Shown: positions 37,331-50,184, numbered from the stretch's first letter. The stretch is DNA of 64,000 nt from Thuidium tamariscinum (GCA_947034885.2 OX344758.2:9860501-9924500); one strand, 5' to 3'. Translations and numbers: made by a program. The notes: a model not told the origin generated them from the letters alone.

Positions 37331-37620
37331 TGGAGATGACAGTGGCGGTTTTTGTTCTGCTACAATAGTTAGTTCAGAGTTTCTCAGTGACAAAATAGTG
37401 TAGGGAAATCCAAAAAGTGTTATTAGAAGGCTGGATATATAATTGTCAACTTTTTTTTATATATGGAGAGAATTTTGTACAACAAAATTGTGATTGATTT
37501 GTAGTTGGTCTTGAGAATGACTTTTTTAGTACATTGCACTTGTGCTCAATACATGAATGGACATGATTTACAAATGCCATTTTTGAATCAAATAATTTAG
37601 CAACAGAATAATGAAAATTT

Positions 37621-37621
37621 A

Positions 37622-37676
<55 letters not shown>
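37621..37676. repeat. (TTTA)n-(AT)n microsatellite
   Basis: Three ATTT/TTTA units run into more than 20 AT dinucleotides and then a T run. Simple sequence repeat. Confidence 0.95.
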
Positions 37677-37684
<8 letters not shown>

Positions 37685-38045
37685 TTATCAAAAATAATTT
37701 TATGAAGACATAAATTGCCAAATGAAGTACTGAAACATATCATGAAGTACAATAACGAACTCTCTAATTAGAAAAGGAGTAACTCTATTTAGAAATGGAG
37801 GATGTTGTACATTTGTCTTTTATATTTTATTTACAATATCACTTCCAACTACTAAATTAATTATATTATTTTTCAATGAATTTGAAAAAAATCTAAAGAC
37901 ATAGAACTCAATATTAATTATGAATAATAATACATGATGCAGTAAATTGACCATAAATATTTTTTTAAATAAAAATAAAAATAAAAACATTTAAAAAAAT
38001 TATAAGAAGAAAGTGACCACAAAAAGTAAAAACTAAAGTAACTAA

Positions 38046-38357
38046 GGTAGGAGGCTCCAACTCCAATAGGGCATTTAGAACTAAACATGATTGAGAAGTA
38101 TATTTCACTTTCTGTAATATTCAAAAATTTACAAACTGTGTACATTCTAGGAGGTGGACACTTTTAGAGTCCTATGGGTTTCAACTTCAAAAATTCATAA
38201 CTAATTCCACAAAGCTCCAAAAAATATGAAACAACTTAGGTTGGATGTCATTTCTTCTTGTCTTTGAAAGGAGATTTCTTGAAAAATATTTGAAGATTTA
38301 TTCCCTCCCCAAAATTCAGCTTTAGTGCTTACATGGTCACTATATGGACCTCCTACC
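38046..38357 (-). mobile_element. MITE, GGGAGGAGG family, with TAA target duplication
   Basis: Starts GGTAGGAGG and ends CCTCCTACC (a perfect 9-bp inverted end), with TAA directly on both sides (38043-38045 and 38358-38360). Interior blocks CATAACTAATTCCACAAAGC and AAAAAATATGAAAC match 22772-23102. A 3-bp TAA duplication is typical of PIF/Harbinger (Tourist-type) MITEs, so that class is inferred. Confidence 0.7.
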
Positions 38358-38728
38358 TAAATGATGAAGAAAACATAGTAATGATGAGGTCCATTTTCTT
38401 GGAACCTCTGTTGAGACACTACTTAGTTCATAGGTATGTGAATTCTATAAGAAGATGTACAAATCAAACCGAATCTGTATAATCCTTCTTCAATCCTTCT
38501 TACTATTTCACCTTATTTTCTAACAACATGCCTTTGTACCTTCTATTTTTTAGAACATCTTGGAATGTTACACTTGTCAATCATTTGAGTTCACATCCTC
38601 CATTATTTACTGTACAAATTTCAAATGCATTGTACTCCAATTCAAATCACTTCCACTTTTCTAAATGATATTGTTGTATTCTATTTGTGCAATGAAGGAA
38701 TTGAAAGAATTGAGTTCTTCAATGTTTG

Positions 38729-38940
38729 CACTACAAGAGAAAGGGGTGTTTTAAGTATAGTCCTAGGAATAACATTTTAAGTAATGACTTTTGTAGGAGA
38801 CTTTAAGTAAGAAATAAGTGTCTTTCTAGTAAAATTTTACTAGAAAGACACTTATTTTTTACTTAAAGTCTTCTATAAAGGTCATTACTTAAAATGTTAT
38901 CTCTAGGACTATACTTAAAACACCCCTTTCTCTTGTAGTG
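38729..38940. mobile_element. CACTA MITE, near-perfect hairpin
   Basis: Begins CACTACAAGAGAAAGGGG and ends CCCCTTTCTCTTGTAGTG. The two halves are inverted copies over about 104 bases each, with only scattered mismatches and almost no loop (centre at TAAAATTTTA). TTG flanks both ends (38726-38728 and 38941-38943), the 3-bp duplication expected of CACTA transposons. If transcribed it would form a long double-stranded RNA hairpin. It lies about 55 bp before the first ATG of the piggyBac relic. Confidence 0.9.
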
Positions 38941-38994
38941 TTGGTATGCAGGCAAGCATCAAGATGTAGCATACCTTTTGCACTAGAGCATAGC

Positions 38995-40850
38995 ATGCAT
39001 GAGGAATTTACTGATGTCAATGACTATGGATCTTCTTCTGGAATACTTGAGCATGAACTAAGGGACATGCATGATAGTCCGATATATGCAAATGTTTCTA
39101 GGGGGGCACGGAGAGGAAGGACATATGGAAGGACAATGCATGATAATCCTCTGCAATTGAATGATTCTTCAGAAAATGAGGGTACACATGAGGAAGAAGA
39201 TAGTAGTGGAGACTCAAGGGATCCAAACAATCCCCTCAGTGTCAAGCACAGATTTAGGGATTCAACGTCGTTGCAATCCAACTTCACATTTTTCCCAAAG
39301 CAGAAAACATTTGAAGGTACAAGAAGACCAACAAGTACTTTCCGTACAATGCCAACTTTTATGCAGCTATTTTCATTATTCTGGCCTTATACTCTATTGC
39401 ATAGAATAGTAGTGGAGAGTAATAGGTATGCACAAGTTTCCAATGACAAAGGGAAAACGAAGGGGGGGGGTGATGGGTGGTTGCCTTTAATAGTTGCCAT
39501 GTTGAAGGGTTATTTAGCAGCTCGAATGTACATGGGGTTGAAGAAACAACTGAATATGAAGACATATTGGAGCAGCAAAGGATCATTATTTTATTGTCCG
39601 TGGATTTCTAAACTTTTCTCTCGAGATCGGTTCGAAGCCATCACTAAATGTTTACACATCACAAACCCGACGAACTATGTGACATTGAGAGATACGCCAG
39701 GCTATGATAAAGTGGGTCAAGTTCATTGGCTTGCTGATGAAATAAAGGATAGTTTCAAGCGAGAGTGGTCTTTGGAAAAGTACTTGACCATTGATGAAAT
39801 GATGATTAGGTACAAGAGCTCATATTGTTCAATTTGACAGTACATGCCAAAGAAATCGCAGAAGTGGGGCATAAAAGTCTGGTGTTTAACAGACTCGATA
39901 TCAAAGTATGTTTATAATTTCGAGATTTAGTGTAGTGTTGACCATACTAAAGTTCAAGACATACTAACAATGCTTCCAAAAGATGTCAATGTGGCGTATA
40001 AAGTTGTTATGAGATTGTTGGATGGCTTGCAGGGAAAGGGACATGTAGTTGTTATAGACAACTATTTCTCAAGTATTGGTTTATTTATAGAGCTAGGGGC
40101 AAACGAAATTTATACTACAAGTACGATGAGATCCAATCAAGTGGGCCTACCTATGGAATTCAAAGCCGTGTAGAGTTGGTCTAGTGCACTGCAAGGTACT
40201 CTAGCTTGGAGAATGCACAAGTCACAAGGGATTGCATGCATATTGTGGAAGGACAAACGTCCAATTCTTGTCCTTTCAATGAATGCACTATCCATTGGTT
40301 TCCTATGTGTACCAGTACCGACAGTTCCACGTAGAAATGGGGCAACTAGATTTGATTTTGACCTCTTCTAGAGTATACCACCTACATGAGAGGGGTGGAT
40401 GTGGCTGACTAACTACGAGAATCTTATTCAAGTCAAACAAGGTCACACAAGTGGTGGCATCGTGTTTTCTACTTTGTTTTGGATACAATGGTGGTGAATA
40501 TGTATATAATATACATGTATATATAATCTGACCAGATTATAGCAATACCATTATCCGAAGAAACCTATGTCTCATCTCCAATTCAAGGCTGATCTATGTG
40601 ATGCATTGATACAGAACTAGCAAGGCCGTAGAGTTGATGGGGTAGATGAAGAAGAAGGATGATGTCCATACCTTCCAACTTCAAGTCAATTGAGGCATGC
40701 CTGCATTGTATGTGGTGATGAAAATTGCAACTTCTACTATCGCAGTTGCAATTGAGTATTTTTGTGTCTCAATCATGGCTGCTTTGAGAAGTATCATTAT
40801 AAGCTGCAGAACCGCATTTGCCTCAACTATGCTCGTGGAGGATAAGGTGA
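38995..40850 (+). pseudogene. piggyBac-like transposase relic
   Basis: A decayed piggyBac transposase (DDE_Tnp_1_7 fold). An uninterrupted N-terminal part (38995-39837) has an acidic start (NEGTHEEEDSSGDSRD) and piggyBac blocks YWSSKGSLFYCPWISKLFSR, DRFEAITKCLHI and TIDEMMIRYKS. After a TGA at 39835-39837 reading resumes at once with QYMPKKSQKWGIKVW. Further pieces follow: VVIDNYFSS near 40050; GVDVAD near 40390, then a stop and LRESYSSQ and SHKWWHRVFYFVLD. A C-terminal Cys-rich finger follows (CIVCGDENCNFYYRSCN near 40705, then CLNHGCFEKYH). The three catalytic Asp positions are still readable, but at least five in-frame stops make it dead. No TTAA-flanked ends were found. Confidence 0.88.
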
Positions 40851-43202
40851 ATAACTTCATCCATGTACCAATCATTGTCATATTAGCACAATATATACAC
40901 ATTCTGTATACATGCTCTAAATTATTTAGGAAGTTCTAAATATTCCTTTGTAGTGAATTCATAGAAGATTTAGTACTAATTGTGAAATTCTATTTTTTCC
41001 ATCTTCATTTGGTTGAATAGCTAATAACTTAGTATAATTCTCTTTGTTCAAAGGTTAGGATACCTTCATGTTTCTATAACTTCAATTTGTTCAATTCTTT
41101 GGATATTTATACTTTATTTTCATTTCATGTTTCTCCATTTTAGTGAATACTACCTTTTAGACGGGGGTGATTTTGTTTTGAATTTTTTCCTAGGATTACA
41201 GTTTTTAACATTGTAACTCTCAGTTATTTCATCGTGCCCCTTCTCTATGTTATTGAAGATCAAATTCTGTGTTTTTGCAAGCCCCCTCTCTTTACATCCC
41301 AATCCAGTTTATTAGTCTTATGTTGATGTTATCTTCAACAAATTTCTAATTTTACTAAGTCATTTAGAGCATTTGTACATCATTTTTATAATTTCTTCTT
41401 GAACACATAGTTGTGACCTTCTTCTATATGCAGAAGTTCATAAATGATCATGTGCACATTTTGCAGCCCTGAATTCAACCATTATCCCAATTCTGAATGT
41501 CCTAATTCTTGTGGTACTCACTAGAGCAAGGATGAATTGTAGTCAAGGGCATAGGCACTAAGTGTCGCGCTTGCTGGTGTAGCCAGGCTGGACCCAGTAG
41601 GAGGTGGGGCAAATGGACAAAGCGGGCTACCTGCAGATGGTGGGCCAAGTAGGGTAGGTGAAGAAAACCACCTTTGGCTAGTCCCTACCACAACTTGTAG
41701 AGCGTCAAATAGTACAGGCGTGGGCGTTGGCTTCACAAGCAAACGCTGGGCCTGCCAAAAGTAGCTTGACCACAATTCCTAAAGACAAAGAATGTGGCAT
41801 TACGCCCTTGGATCATTTTCAATGTTCCCACAAGTTTGTGGTAGTGGACAATGCATATGTATATATGATATGTTAGACTTCACCCAACGACCTCAGAAGA
41901 AGGACCCAGAATTACATGGCTACCCTGAATACTAAATTGTACAAAGAAGGTTGTGCCTCATTTTTTGACTTGTAAATTTGAGATCTTGAGTTTTTTGGAA
42001 AAAGACAAGTGTTTATAGTAAATTATATATATGATACTCTCCACTATTCACATTTTCAATTAGAAGTGTTTTGAAGTACTAAAATTGATATGGAAAAAAA
42101 CCCAGTGTATAGTATTTTTTATAAACCTATACCTAGAATCATGAGGTTTTCTTCATGTTCTACATATGCTATGACTTCAAAAAAATTTGTGCATGTATCT
42201 AATTCATATGAGAAACCTATTTTGAAGAGTAACTACAAAATTCGAATTTAAACATGTCAAATTTAGCATTGTAAGTGTAGCTACTCGGGTTTTTCATAGT
42301 GAAAAAAAACAATAAAAAACTTTGAAGCATGAGATCTCTTTCACTTCAAGGAATTAATGTTTGAAAGTTGGTAGGTGCCATACTTGCATAGACAAGTTCA
42401 AGATCTAACAATTGGAGTGTAGAAAACACTTGTCGATTCCTACATATTCCTCACGCTACACAAACACCCTATTTTCCACTATTTTCTTCAAAACCACTCC
42501 CCAAGGCTTTAGGGGTTAAGTTAATATAGATATTTAATCAATGCTCATGAAAAGAGAAATTGAAGTTTTGTTTACAAAATACATATAGAAACAATAGTGC
42601 ATTAGCATAAGTTATTAATCATTGATAACAATTACTTTTTCAATATTTATGTAGTGCCATTTAAATTTCATTTGAAACAATTATTTAGTTCAAAATACCA
42701 AATATTTATTGTTTCAACACCATATTTAAAAATTGTTAATAATAAAATAATAAAATAAAATTAGAATAACAGTAATTCAGTTGGACAATTTTCTCAACAT
42801 TGAAAAAATGTCAAAACAATGAGGGTTTTTTGTTTCAAAAACAAAACAAAAACAAAAACAAAAAAACAATGAGGGGGTAAGTTACAGTAATAATTTGTAA
42901 TGGAAGTCTTGCACCTCATTCTCCTTTTTCATCCTTCAGCCCGATCATGAAAATCCTAATCCAGTATACCCCGTTCACACAGCGCCTCGCCATTTCGGAT
43001 TTCCGTCCAGGTTTCTTCACGGCGGTGAGGGGTTTGCAGTGAATTTGCAGGAATCAGAGGTAACTGAGCAGATTGAACGAGAACCAATCTCGTGACAGCG
43101 GCGCATACTTTCTCTTCTAATCCTTCTCTCCCCAAAAAATTCGGAGATGGAGTGGTCTCATTTTCTTGCGTTTTGAATGCGAAATTCGCCGCGGCGTTGT
43201 CG
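40851..43202. other. spacer, then RNR1-like gene promoter
   Basis: AT-rich with no recognised gene to about 42890. A minus-strand open frame at 41521-41775 is Pro/Ser/Thr-rich but unlike any known protein. A CAAAAA repeat lies at about 42836-42866. From about 42900 composition becomes gene-like, so the RNR1 promoter and leader probably lie in the last 300 bases. Confidence 0.55.
42836..42866. repeat. (CAAAAA)n simple repeat
   Basis: About five imperfect CAAAA/CAAAAAA units, flanked on both sides by CAATGAGGG. Confidence 0.8.
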
Positions 43203-46200
43203 ATGTTGAAGGGATTGGCGAGCCGCGCAGGTTACAACATGGCTGCCGTGTGCCTGTTCCGTCCAATTTGCAGCCCAGGGCGCAGCTCTTATCCCGTTCC
43301 GGTCTCCGAGGTGGTGGCCTCTTCTTCTAGGGTTTTGCCGTGGATCCGCTTCGCCACATTTTCGAGTCGGGGTTTTGCGACGCGCGTGAGGATTTTGGAG
43401 AATAATGTGACGAGACGAGTGCCTGCGAGGGGTGTGCGGTTCAGGTGAGGTTAGAATTGCTACCGCGAGTTGGATCAGTATATGTTCAGCTCGACAAATT
43501 CCTGGTGATTCGCTCGGTAGTTTTCTTTTGAGAAGGATTGGAGCTGCAAGTATTGGCTGTGTGTCTGCGCTGCATACTGTACTGCTGAATTAACGCTGTG
43601 ATTTATTGGTGTATTAAAATTACTGAGAGATGCACAAACTTTATTATGTCGCATTTTACTACTAGAATGAACTTTATGTTTAGCAGTACACGTTTCTCTT
43701 TTTAAGAATTTCTTCAGAGCTTAGTTCAAGCCATTTCAGGTGGAGAAGTCTTTGGATGAGAAATCTGGATTCTCTCTTCATTTGACGTGAATGAGGAATC
43801 CAGACCTAGTTAAATGTTTACTACCAAATCTTAAGAAGTTCTGACGTCCACTAGTTCATTTGTTCGCGAGTTCTGTCAATTCATGTTCTGTTTTTGAGTT
43901 GATCCGTTAATTAATTCTATTAATTATCGTTAATTAGGTCTGTTACATGTTCCTATCAATTCGCTGCGTAACTCCCTTTGGCAGTCTTTATTTCCGTCTT
44001 TTCTTTACTTCCTTGCTGATTAAATGTATTCATTTACTTGTATAGAAATACCGCGTCTGTGGTTTCGAAAAGTGAGGCTTAGTAGGTCTGCCGCATCGAC
44101 ATTGAGTGATCTGTTTTCGTACAGCGAGGAGCTCGAGAGAGGTATGCATCAATGATGCCGTCATGGATGCGCAACTTGGGATTAATGTAGATTGCATTGA
44201 TTTACTTTGAATACAGGATAGCGCAAGCGGTGACTTCAAATGTGGCTTCAACTGATTTGAAACAATCGGAAGGAGCATTACGTAAAGGTGTTCTGTTAGA
44301 GTTCAGCAAAGAATTAGGGAAATATGTGCTTGCTGTGATTCAAAAGCCAGAAGGGAAGCGAAATTGGGTTGCTACCGATCAGGCAAGTTGTTTTTGCTCT
44401 TCTTAAGTTTGTGATGGTTCCATCGCCTTAAAAGAGGTGATCAGTATAGCCTACGTTAAACAGCTTGGACGATTTGCCATTGTTGGTGAGAATATGTACG
44501 GAAAGACTTAAGGACTTTCTTTTTAGCTTTCATTAGGTCTATTCGTTTTTAATGATTGCTGCTATTACGTCTTACGTAAATTTCTCTTTAGGAGTCCTTC
44601 AATTTCAATATGGACTTGATCACTTGTTGTCGAGCTTGTGTAACGCTCCTTTCATCGTGTTGCAGTTTGGGAACGTACATTCTGTGAAGCCGCAGGAGGT
44701 CACATTCATCGTCCCGGGCGTAGAAGATTTTAAAATTGCTGATATTGCGACTTTCATCAACGAAGCTAAGACCTTAGAGGTGATTTTCTTTATCCAGTTG
44801 GTGTTATCACGCGAAGGCTTCAAATGCCTTGCTTGACGAAGTGCTATTACTTGTCTATTTGCAGCTCTTTAATATTCAGTTGATTTTGGCAAAGAATTTA
44901 GTACATAAAAATGTCTGCTTTTTAGTTACACCGACACTTGAATCACTTATTTGGGAGAACATCTTCTGCAAGTTGGGGAACTCTAAATCCGATAGGAATC
45001 GCTATTAATTGACAAACTTGTGAGCAGTCAAAGTGCGTCCTTGCCAATTACAAGTTCTGGACTCCCATGGTGCAAGTAGGGAAGAGTCGTTCAGATTCTG
45101 CTTCCTCTCGGGACCCATTCATTTAGCAGGCACTAATGTCCACTATCAGTCATATCGTTGCACTGATGGTTTTATACTGGACCAGGATTTTTCTCTTCTT
45201 CAGTTTGCTTGGGAGGAGCTGATCGAGGGTAAAAAGGATGTGAATGCGATGGAGCTTGCTAAGGTGAGCTTTGTCTTATTATTACTAGTGCTAGCCATTT
45301 CTGATGCCAAATCCTCTAGTTGATGTGTGAAGTTGGAGTTAACAGTTTCCAGTTTGAGGTGTGCAGATTTGCTATGGGGATAGTCCAATTGAATACTATG
45401 CTGCTCATCGATTATTAATATCTCAACAAGTATACTTTCGATGTAAACAGAAAGGACCCTTAGCAACTTACGAGCCCAGGCCATTGTCACAGGTATACTG
45501 GTCTCGAATTGTAAAGATTTATGAAGTTGGACATGTTTGAATTTCCGTAGGTTACAGTAACGTGGAGACCTTGTATTCAGATCAAGGAACTATTACTTGT
45601 TCCGGATTTACATCTATGAGGCCCGCTTCTCTTGTGCCTTGGATTAAAATTTGGTGATTGCTTGAGATTTAATTGTAATTACGGAGAGCAGGTAAACGTG
45701 CTTAAGCAGAAGCAATCAATCGACGATGCAGCTCGACGAGAACTTTTAGGATATATCAATGAGATACGGAGTGTGTGTGATCAACCTTACCAGTCAAAAC
45801 CTTCACCAAACCATTGGCAGTCTTGTGATTATTTTAGTGCACGAACTGATTCGTTGAGAGCGTATGCATTGGAAATCGCCAGAACACCTCAGCAAAGGCA
45901 GTTGGCTGAAGAGGTTTGTTGACTCTTACCCCAACTCATATACGTACAATTTGAACCTTTCATTGAATTAAGCTTGTGTCTTTCAATTTTTATCCACGAC
46001 ATTCAGAAGATTGACGATACGCATGTTTCAATTTGGAGCCGAATAATCAACATGGTACTTATAGAGTTTCTGGTATTATGCTCATTGAATTTGTAACCTA
46101 GTTCTTCAGATTTGATCTGGTTATTCCTGTTCTATTATCTTGTGGAATCAAGTCAACCATTCCTTTACTAAACGCTTTCTGGCAACAGGTCCTAGAAGGT

Positions 46201-49200
46201 ATGAAGGTCTCCAAAAAGTCATCTGTTGCAGTGGACTTGTTGATTAAGATGGGTGTTTTTCCCGTACATGTGAACCTAGACTTGCTGAAATCGGGTGTGC
46301 CGACTGAATTCTCTAATGAATTTCTAGAGGCTGCCCAGCATCTTTTGACAAACAACCCTTTGGACACAAATCTGGTTTGTCACTTGTCTTTTTCCGTGTA
46401 AAACTCTTCACAGAAGTTGAGATTTTAGTACTTGGCCGGTTTGCCCTGACACTACTGACACCCGTAGCAAAGGATTGTTGGTTACTTACATTTTAAATCA
46501 TTCATGTGTCTCACTTACGTCTCTTTGTAGTTGGTGATAAAGACTATCTGTTTCGTCGAACTTTCTATTGTCTTTTATTATCTTACATAGTGTCGCGCTT
46601 TGTAGGTTTCGCGCTTTCTGTTTTCAGTAGTAAGTGGTCCTCATTTCTTCAGGTCCCCAGTCTTGCATGTACGTTAATAAACTCACTGTATTGTCAGTTC
46701 TTATATGAAATATATGTTTATGTAGGAAGATCGGGTGGACCTCACACATTTGAAAGTCTATACCATTGATGCTGAAGATGCTGATGAGGTACGTGGTCCT
46801 TCTTGCTGTTGGCAGTATCCGCTGGTTTTAAGATGTGATTTCGTAGCCTTTCCTGGAAATTGGCTCTTATCTTTTTCAAGTCTATGGAAGCATTAGAATT
46901 CGTGGCTGATAAAGAGTGTTGTTACTGTCATCCAACATGACGAAGGCAATAGCTGGACAACGTGAACTTCTAGACAGTTCATGGTGTCTCACATTTTGAT
47001 TGGCTTTCGATTATGCTGCTTGAACTTCGAGTTTTTTTGTGATGGCTGTAGATCGATGATGGGCTTAGCGCCGAACGTTTACCAGATGGTCGGATCAAGG
47101 TGTGGGTACATGTTGCAGATCCTACTCGATGGGTGCCTCCCATGCACATTCTAGATAAGTAAGTTTCATGAATGTTTCACGCTTAGTTGTGAATTAGTAA
47201 GGAGGGTGGGAGTTTGTTTCGCTGAATAGATGTATTCTTCATTTAACATCCTAGAAACTCTGTAAAACGTTTTTTAAGGCTAGAAACTCTACGAGGAAAT
47301 CCCAGAAACTCTACAAGGGAATCTCAGGAACTCTACAAGGGAATTGGCATCTATAATCTCAATCCTATTGCACTAGCAAGCTGATTAATAATTGATCAAT
47401 CAGGGTCGAGTGATGCAACGTGGAACTTTTAATAAGACATGAAGGTTAAACATGGCAGCAATCTGGATTGTAGTTGCTCTGTTTCACTCTTGTGCATGCG
47501 ACGTAATGAAGTCATTATATTTCTTTTCATCAACCGTAGAGCTTGCCAATTTTTTTCTTGCTCGCCATTCTTTTCTTACCTCATGTGATCTCCTATGAAA
47601 TTTGAGTGGATAGTATCGCATCTGATGGTTTTTAGGGAGGCAAAGCGTCGATCAACATCGATTTACCTGCCTACTGGAGTTATCCCCATGTTTCCAATGG
47701 AGTTGGCTTCCACCGTCATGAGCTTGAGACAAGGTTATGAGACTTGTGCTGTGAGCGTGTCAATTGTCTTCCGCCCGGATGGCAGGTGAGCCCATGACTC
47801 AAATTCATCAGAAACTGTTCACATTTTATTATTGTATGCGAGGATTGCAATTCCCAGTGTTTGGGGCACCAATCATGTGCATCGCTATAATATGTTGTTT
47901 GCATCAGAGTTTGTGTAGTCAAAATTGGGGTTATTGACATGTGCGCTACCATAAAAGTATTGCAGAGAGTCAGGTGATGTGCTCTACAATCCGGCCAACA
48001 TACAGACTATCATATGACAATGCCATTGAACTCTTACAAATGAACGTTGAGGAAGAAGCAGATTTGTATCTGTTGGATGAAGTTGCAAAAGCACGCCGAG
48101 AGTGGCGAATGGCACAGGTGAATTCCCTATTGCAACTTCAGCGTAGTGTCCTCAGTGAAATAGCTGGCTATATTTGTAAAGTTTTATTTTGTTACATATA
48201 TTTTCAGGCTTGGGGAAAGTAGAAGATGCTCATGTCTCTCCTCTTCAGTGCAAGAAAATTCCTTGGAGCTGAATTTCTCTAATGATCTTCTGCCGCATTG
48301 CACTTGGTGAAGGTTTTTAGGAGGACTACAGATATGACCCTCATCTAAAGTGTTACTTAGCTCACAACAAGGCAGTTATTTCACACACGGGTTTAAGATC
48401 CAGGGCTGCTTCATGAAGTTGGTTTCTCGTCATTTTATTATGTTGCTAATGAGGATGTTGTTTTTCTGACCCCTTCCGTATGCTAACAGGGTGCTATTGA
48501 TGCAACTGTGCCTGAAGCTAGTATAAAAGTAACAAACCCTGATAGCCCGAAGCCTTTGATTACCGTGTCAGTGGCGGATCAATCAGGGCGTTCATCGCAA
48601 TTAGTGACAGAAATGATGATCGCTTGTGGAGAGGCATTGGCATCTTTTGGTGAAGAAAAAAACATTTCCTTGCCGTATAGGGGTCAGGCATCCCAAGAGA
48701 TTCCAGTCGATGACATTAAGGCCATTCCTGAAGGTCATTGTCGGGCCATCGCACTGAGAAGGTATTTAGGGCGTGCAGACATGAGTTTCATGAAGCCCAT
48801 TCAGCATGCTTCGCTTGGAGTCCAAGGATACGTGCAATTTACATCTCCTATTCGCCGTTATAGTGATCTCTTAGCGCACTATCAGGTCAGCTATTTCTCA
48901 ACTCTAGCGCATTTTCGGATGATATTAGTATTATGTTTCAGCATGCTGGAATAATTAAGCTGAAATAAGTATACTGATTTATCATGCTAGTTATCAAAAT
49001 CTCATTACATGTGTTGTCCTGATTTCCACTGCGAGGAAGAATTTGTCGTGACGCTGATTTTGCAGTGACACTAATTTTTCGCCCTCACTAATTGGATAAA
49101 TTAGTTGAGCTACAAGAAATGTGTATTAGTTTGGCTGGTACGAGACAAATATTATACTCTATCTGCAGGCATTTTTGTTCTTGAATTGCCCAAAAAATTT

Positions 49201-50169
49201 CAAAAAAAATTTCACAAGCATGAGGGCCACTTTTATCTGTTTTCATACAACTGTATGATAAAGGTATTCCAAATGCGTTTTGGCCGTATGCCAACAGGTA
49301 AAGGCCGTTTTACGTGGTGAGCCTCCCCCTTTTTCAAGCGCCTATGTGGAAGCGGCAATGGCGGTGGTCAATCTTCAGAGCAAGCAAGCTCGCAAGCTCC
49401 AAGCCTCGAACACCAGATATTGGGCAATAGAATACCTCCGACAACAGCCACGAGGGACACAATATCAGGCACTGGTGCTCCGTTTTGTGCGGGACAGAGA
49501 TCCTGTGGTGCTCATTGAAGAGGTTTGCCACGAATACCTGATATTACATAGACCGGAGTCTTGGTTACTGGGAGGATTAGGCCTTAACGCCTAAGATCGA
49601 GGATTCATGGTTTTGAAATGACTGATTCGGGTGACCATGTTGTGAAAACTGCAGCTTAGATGAGACCAAATTTTAAAACATTAGAATCAGTGGAGCGTCA
49701 AATATGATGGTCAAAAAAGAAATTTTAAAATATTGAACCAATGAAGGTCCTCTTATTTTCTAGTCAAAACTACTGAAATCACCAATTATTACTTATTTTT
49801 TCGTTGATGGTTTGATGAATGCTGCCGTCTTTCCTCGTCTATAATGGACTCCGCAAGTGATTTGATTAATCATGTCACTCACTGTCGAGAGTTGGGCTAC
49901 TTGATTCTGTTAGCTTCATGGCAGTTCATGTGCCCCAGCTATCACTCAGCTGTGGGCTTTTCTTTTTCATGTACTGGATTCTTTATATAACAATGGGAAC
50001 AGTTATGTGTTGAATGTATGGTGGTAACAATTTCCTTTTGGTGGATATGCAGTTGGGTATTCAAGCGCAAGCTAATACGATAAGCACTACTGCAATCGGT
50101 AGTGAGATCACCGTGGTGGTGGAGGCAGCGTATCCTCGTAATGACTTTCTTATCTTACGTCAGGTTTGA
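43203..50169 (+). CDS. RNR1: organellar RNase II/R-family 3'-5' exoribonuclease (RNR1-like), 15 exons
   Basis: Matures and degrades organelle RNAs such as rRNA from the 3' end. Exons: 43203-43444, 44083-44141, 44222-44382, 44666-44779, 45186-45263, 45367-45492, 45692-45913, 46189-46374, 46726-46788, 47052-47158, 47636-47785, 47958-48117, 48490-48885, 49298-49522, 50053-50169. Sum 801 aa, close to Arabidopsis RNR1 (803). The N-terminus is Ser/Arg/Ala-rich with few acids, like a chloroplast or mitochondrial transit peptide. An OB-like region follows (KGVLLEFSKELGKYVLAVI), then the RNB domain (about 395-690) with metal-site D411, E417, D419, D420 in IDAEDADEIDDG, and the signature FTSPIRRYSDL near 674-684. 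The start is the first ATG; an in-frame TGA lies upstream at 43074. Intron 3 uses a GC donor. The acceptor of exon 3 (44222) was chosen because the alternative at 44217 creates a stop. Exons 2 and 3 are the least certain. Confidence 0.92.
44383..44665 (+). other. GC-AG intron in the RNR1-like gene
   Basis: The exon ends GATCAG and the intron begins GCAAGTTG, ending TTGCAG before TTTGGG. This is a textbook GC-AG donor (strong AG before, AAGT after). Frame and protein similarity (VATDQ joined to FGNVHSVKPQEVTFIVP) support this junction. GC-AG introns are a minority class spliced by the normal major spliceosome. Confidence 0.85.
47282..47347. repeat. 3 x 22-bp tandem repeat in an RNR1 intron
   Basis: Three consecutive 22-bp units starting AGAAACTCTAC, AGAAACTCTAC and AGGAACTCTAC, each followed by (G/A)AGG(A/G)AAT. 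A degenerate unit may precede at 47251. Lies in the intron between exons 10 and 11. Confidence 0.9.
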
Positions 50170-50184
50170 CCTTTATTTGAGATA

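Noticed and set aside
38938-38994. Start of the piggyBac open frame inside the MITE end
   Set aside because: The frame begins with GTG in the last bases of the CACTA MITE; the first ATG is at 38995, so the upstream codons are not part of the original protein with any certainty.
44217-44221. Alternative acceptor ATACAG for RNR1 exon 3
   Set aside because: With exon 2 as placed, it puts a TAG in frame; the acceptor five bases further on keeps the frame.
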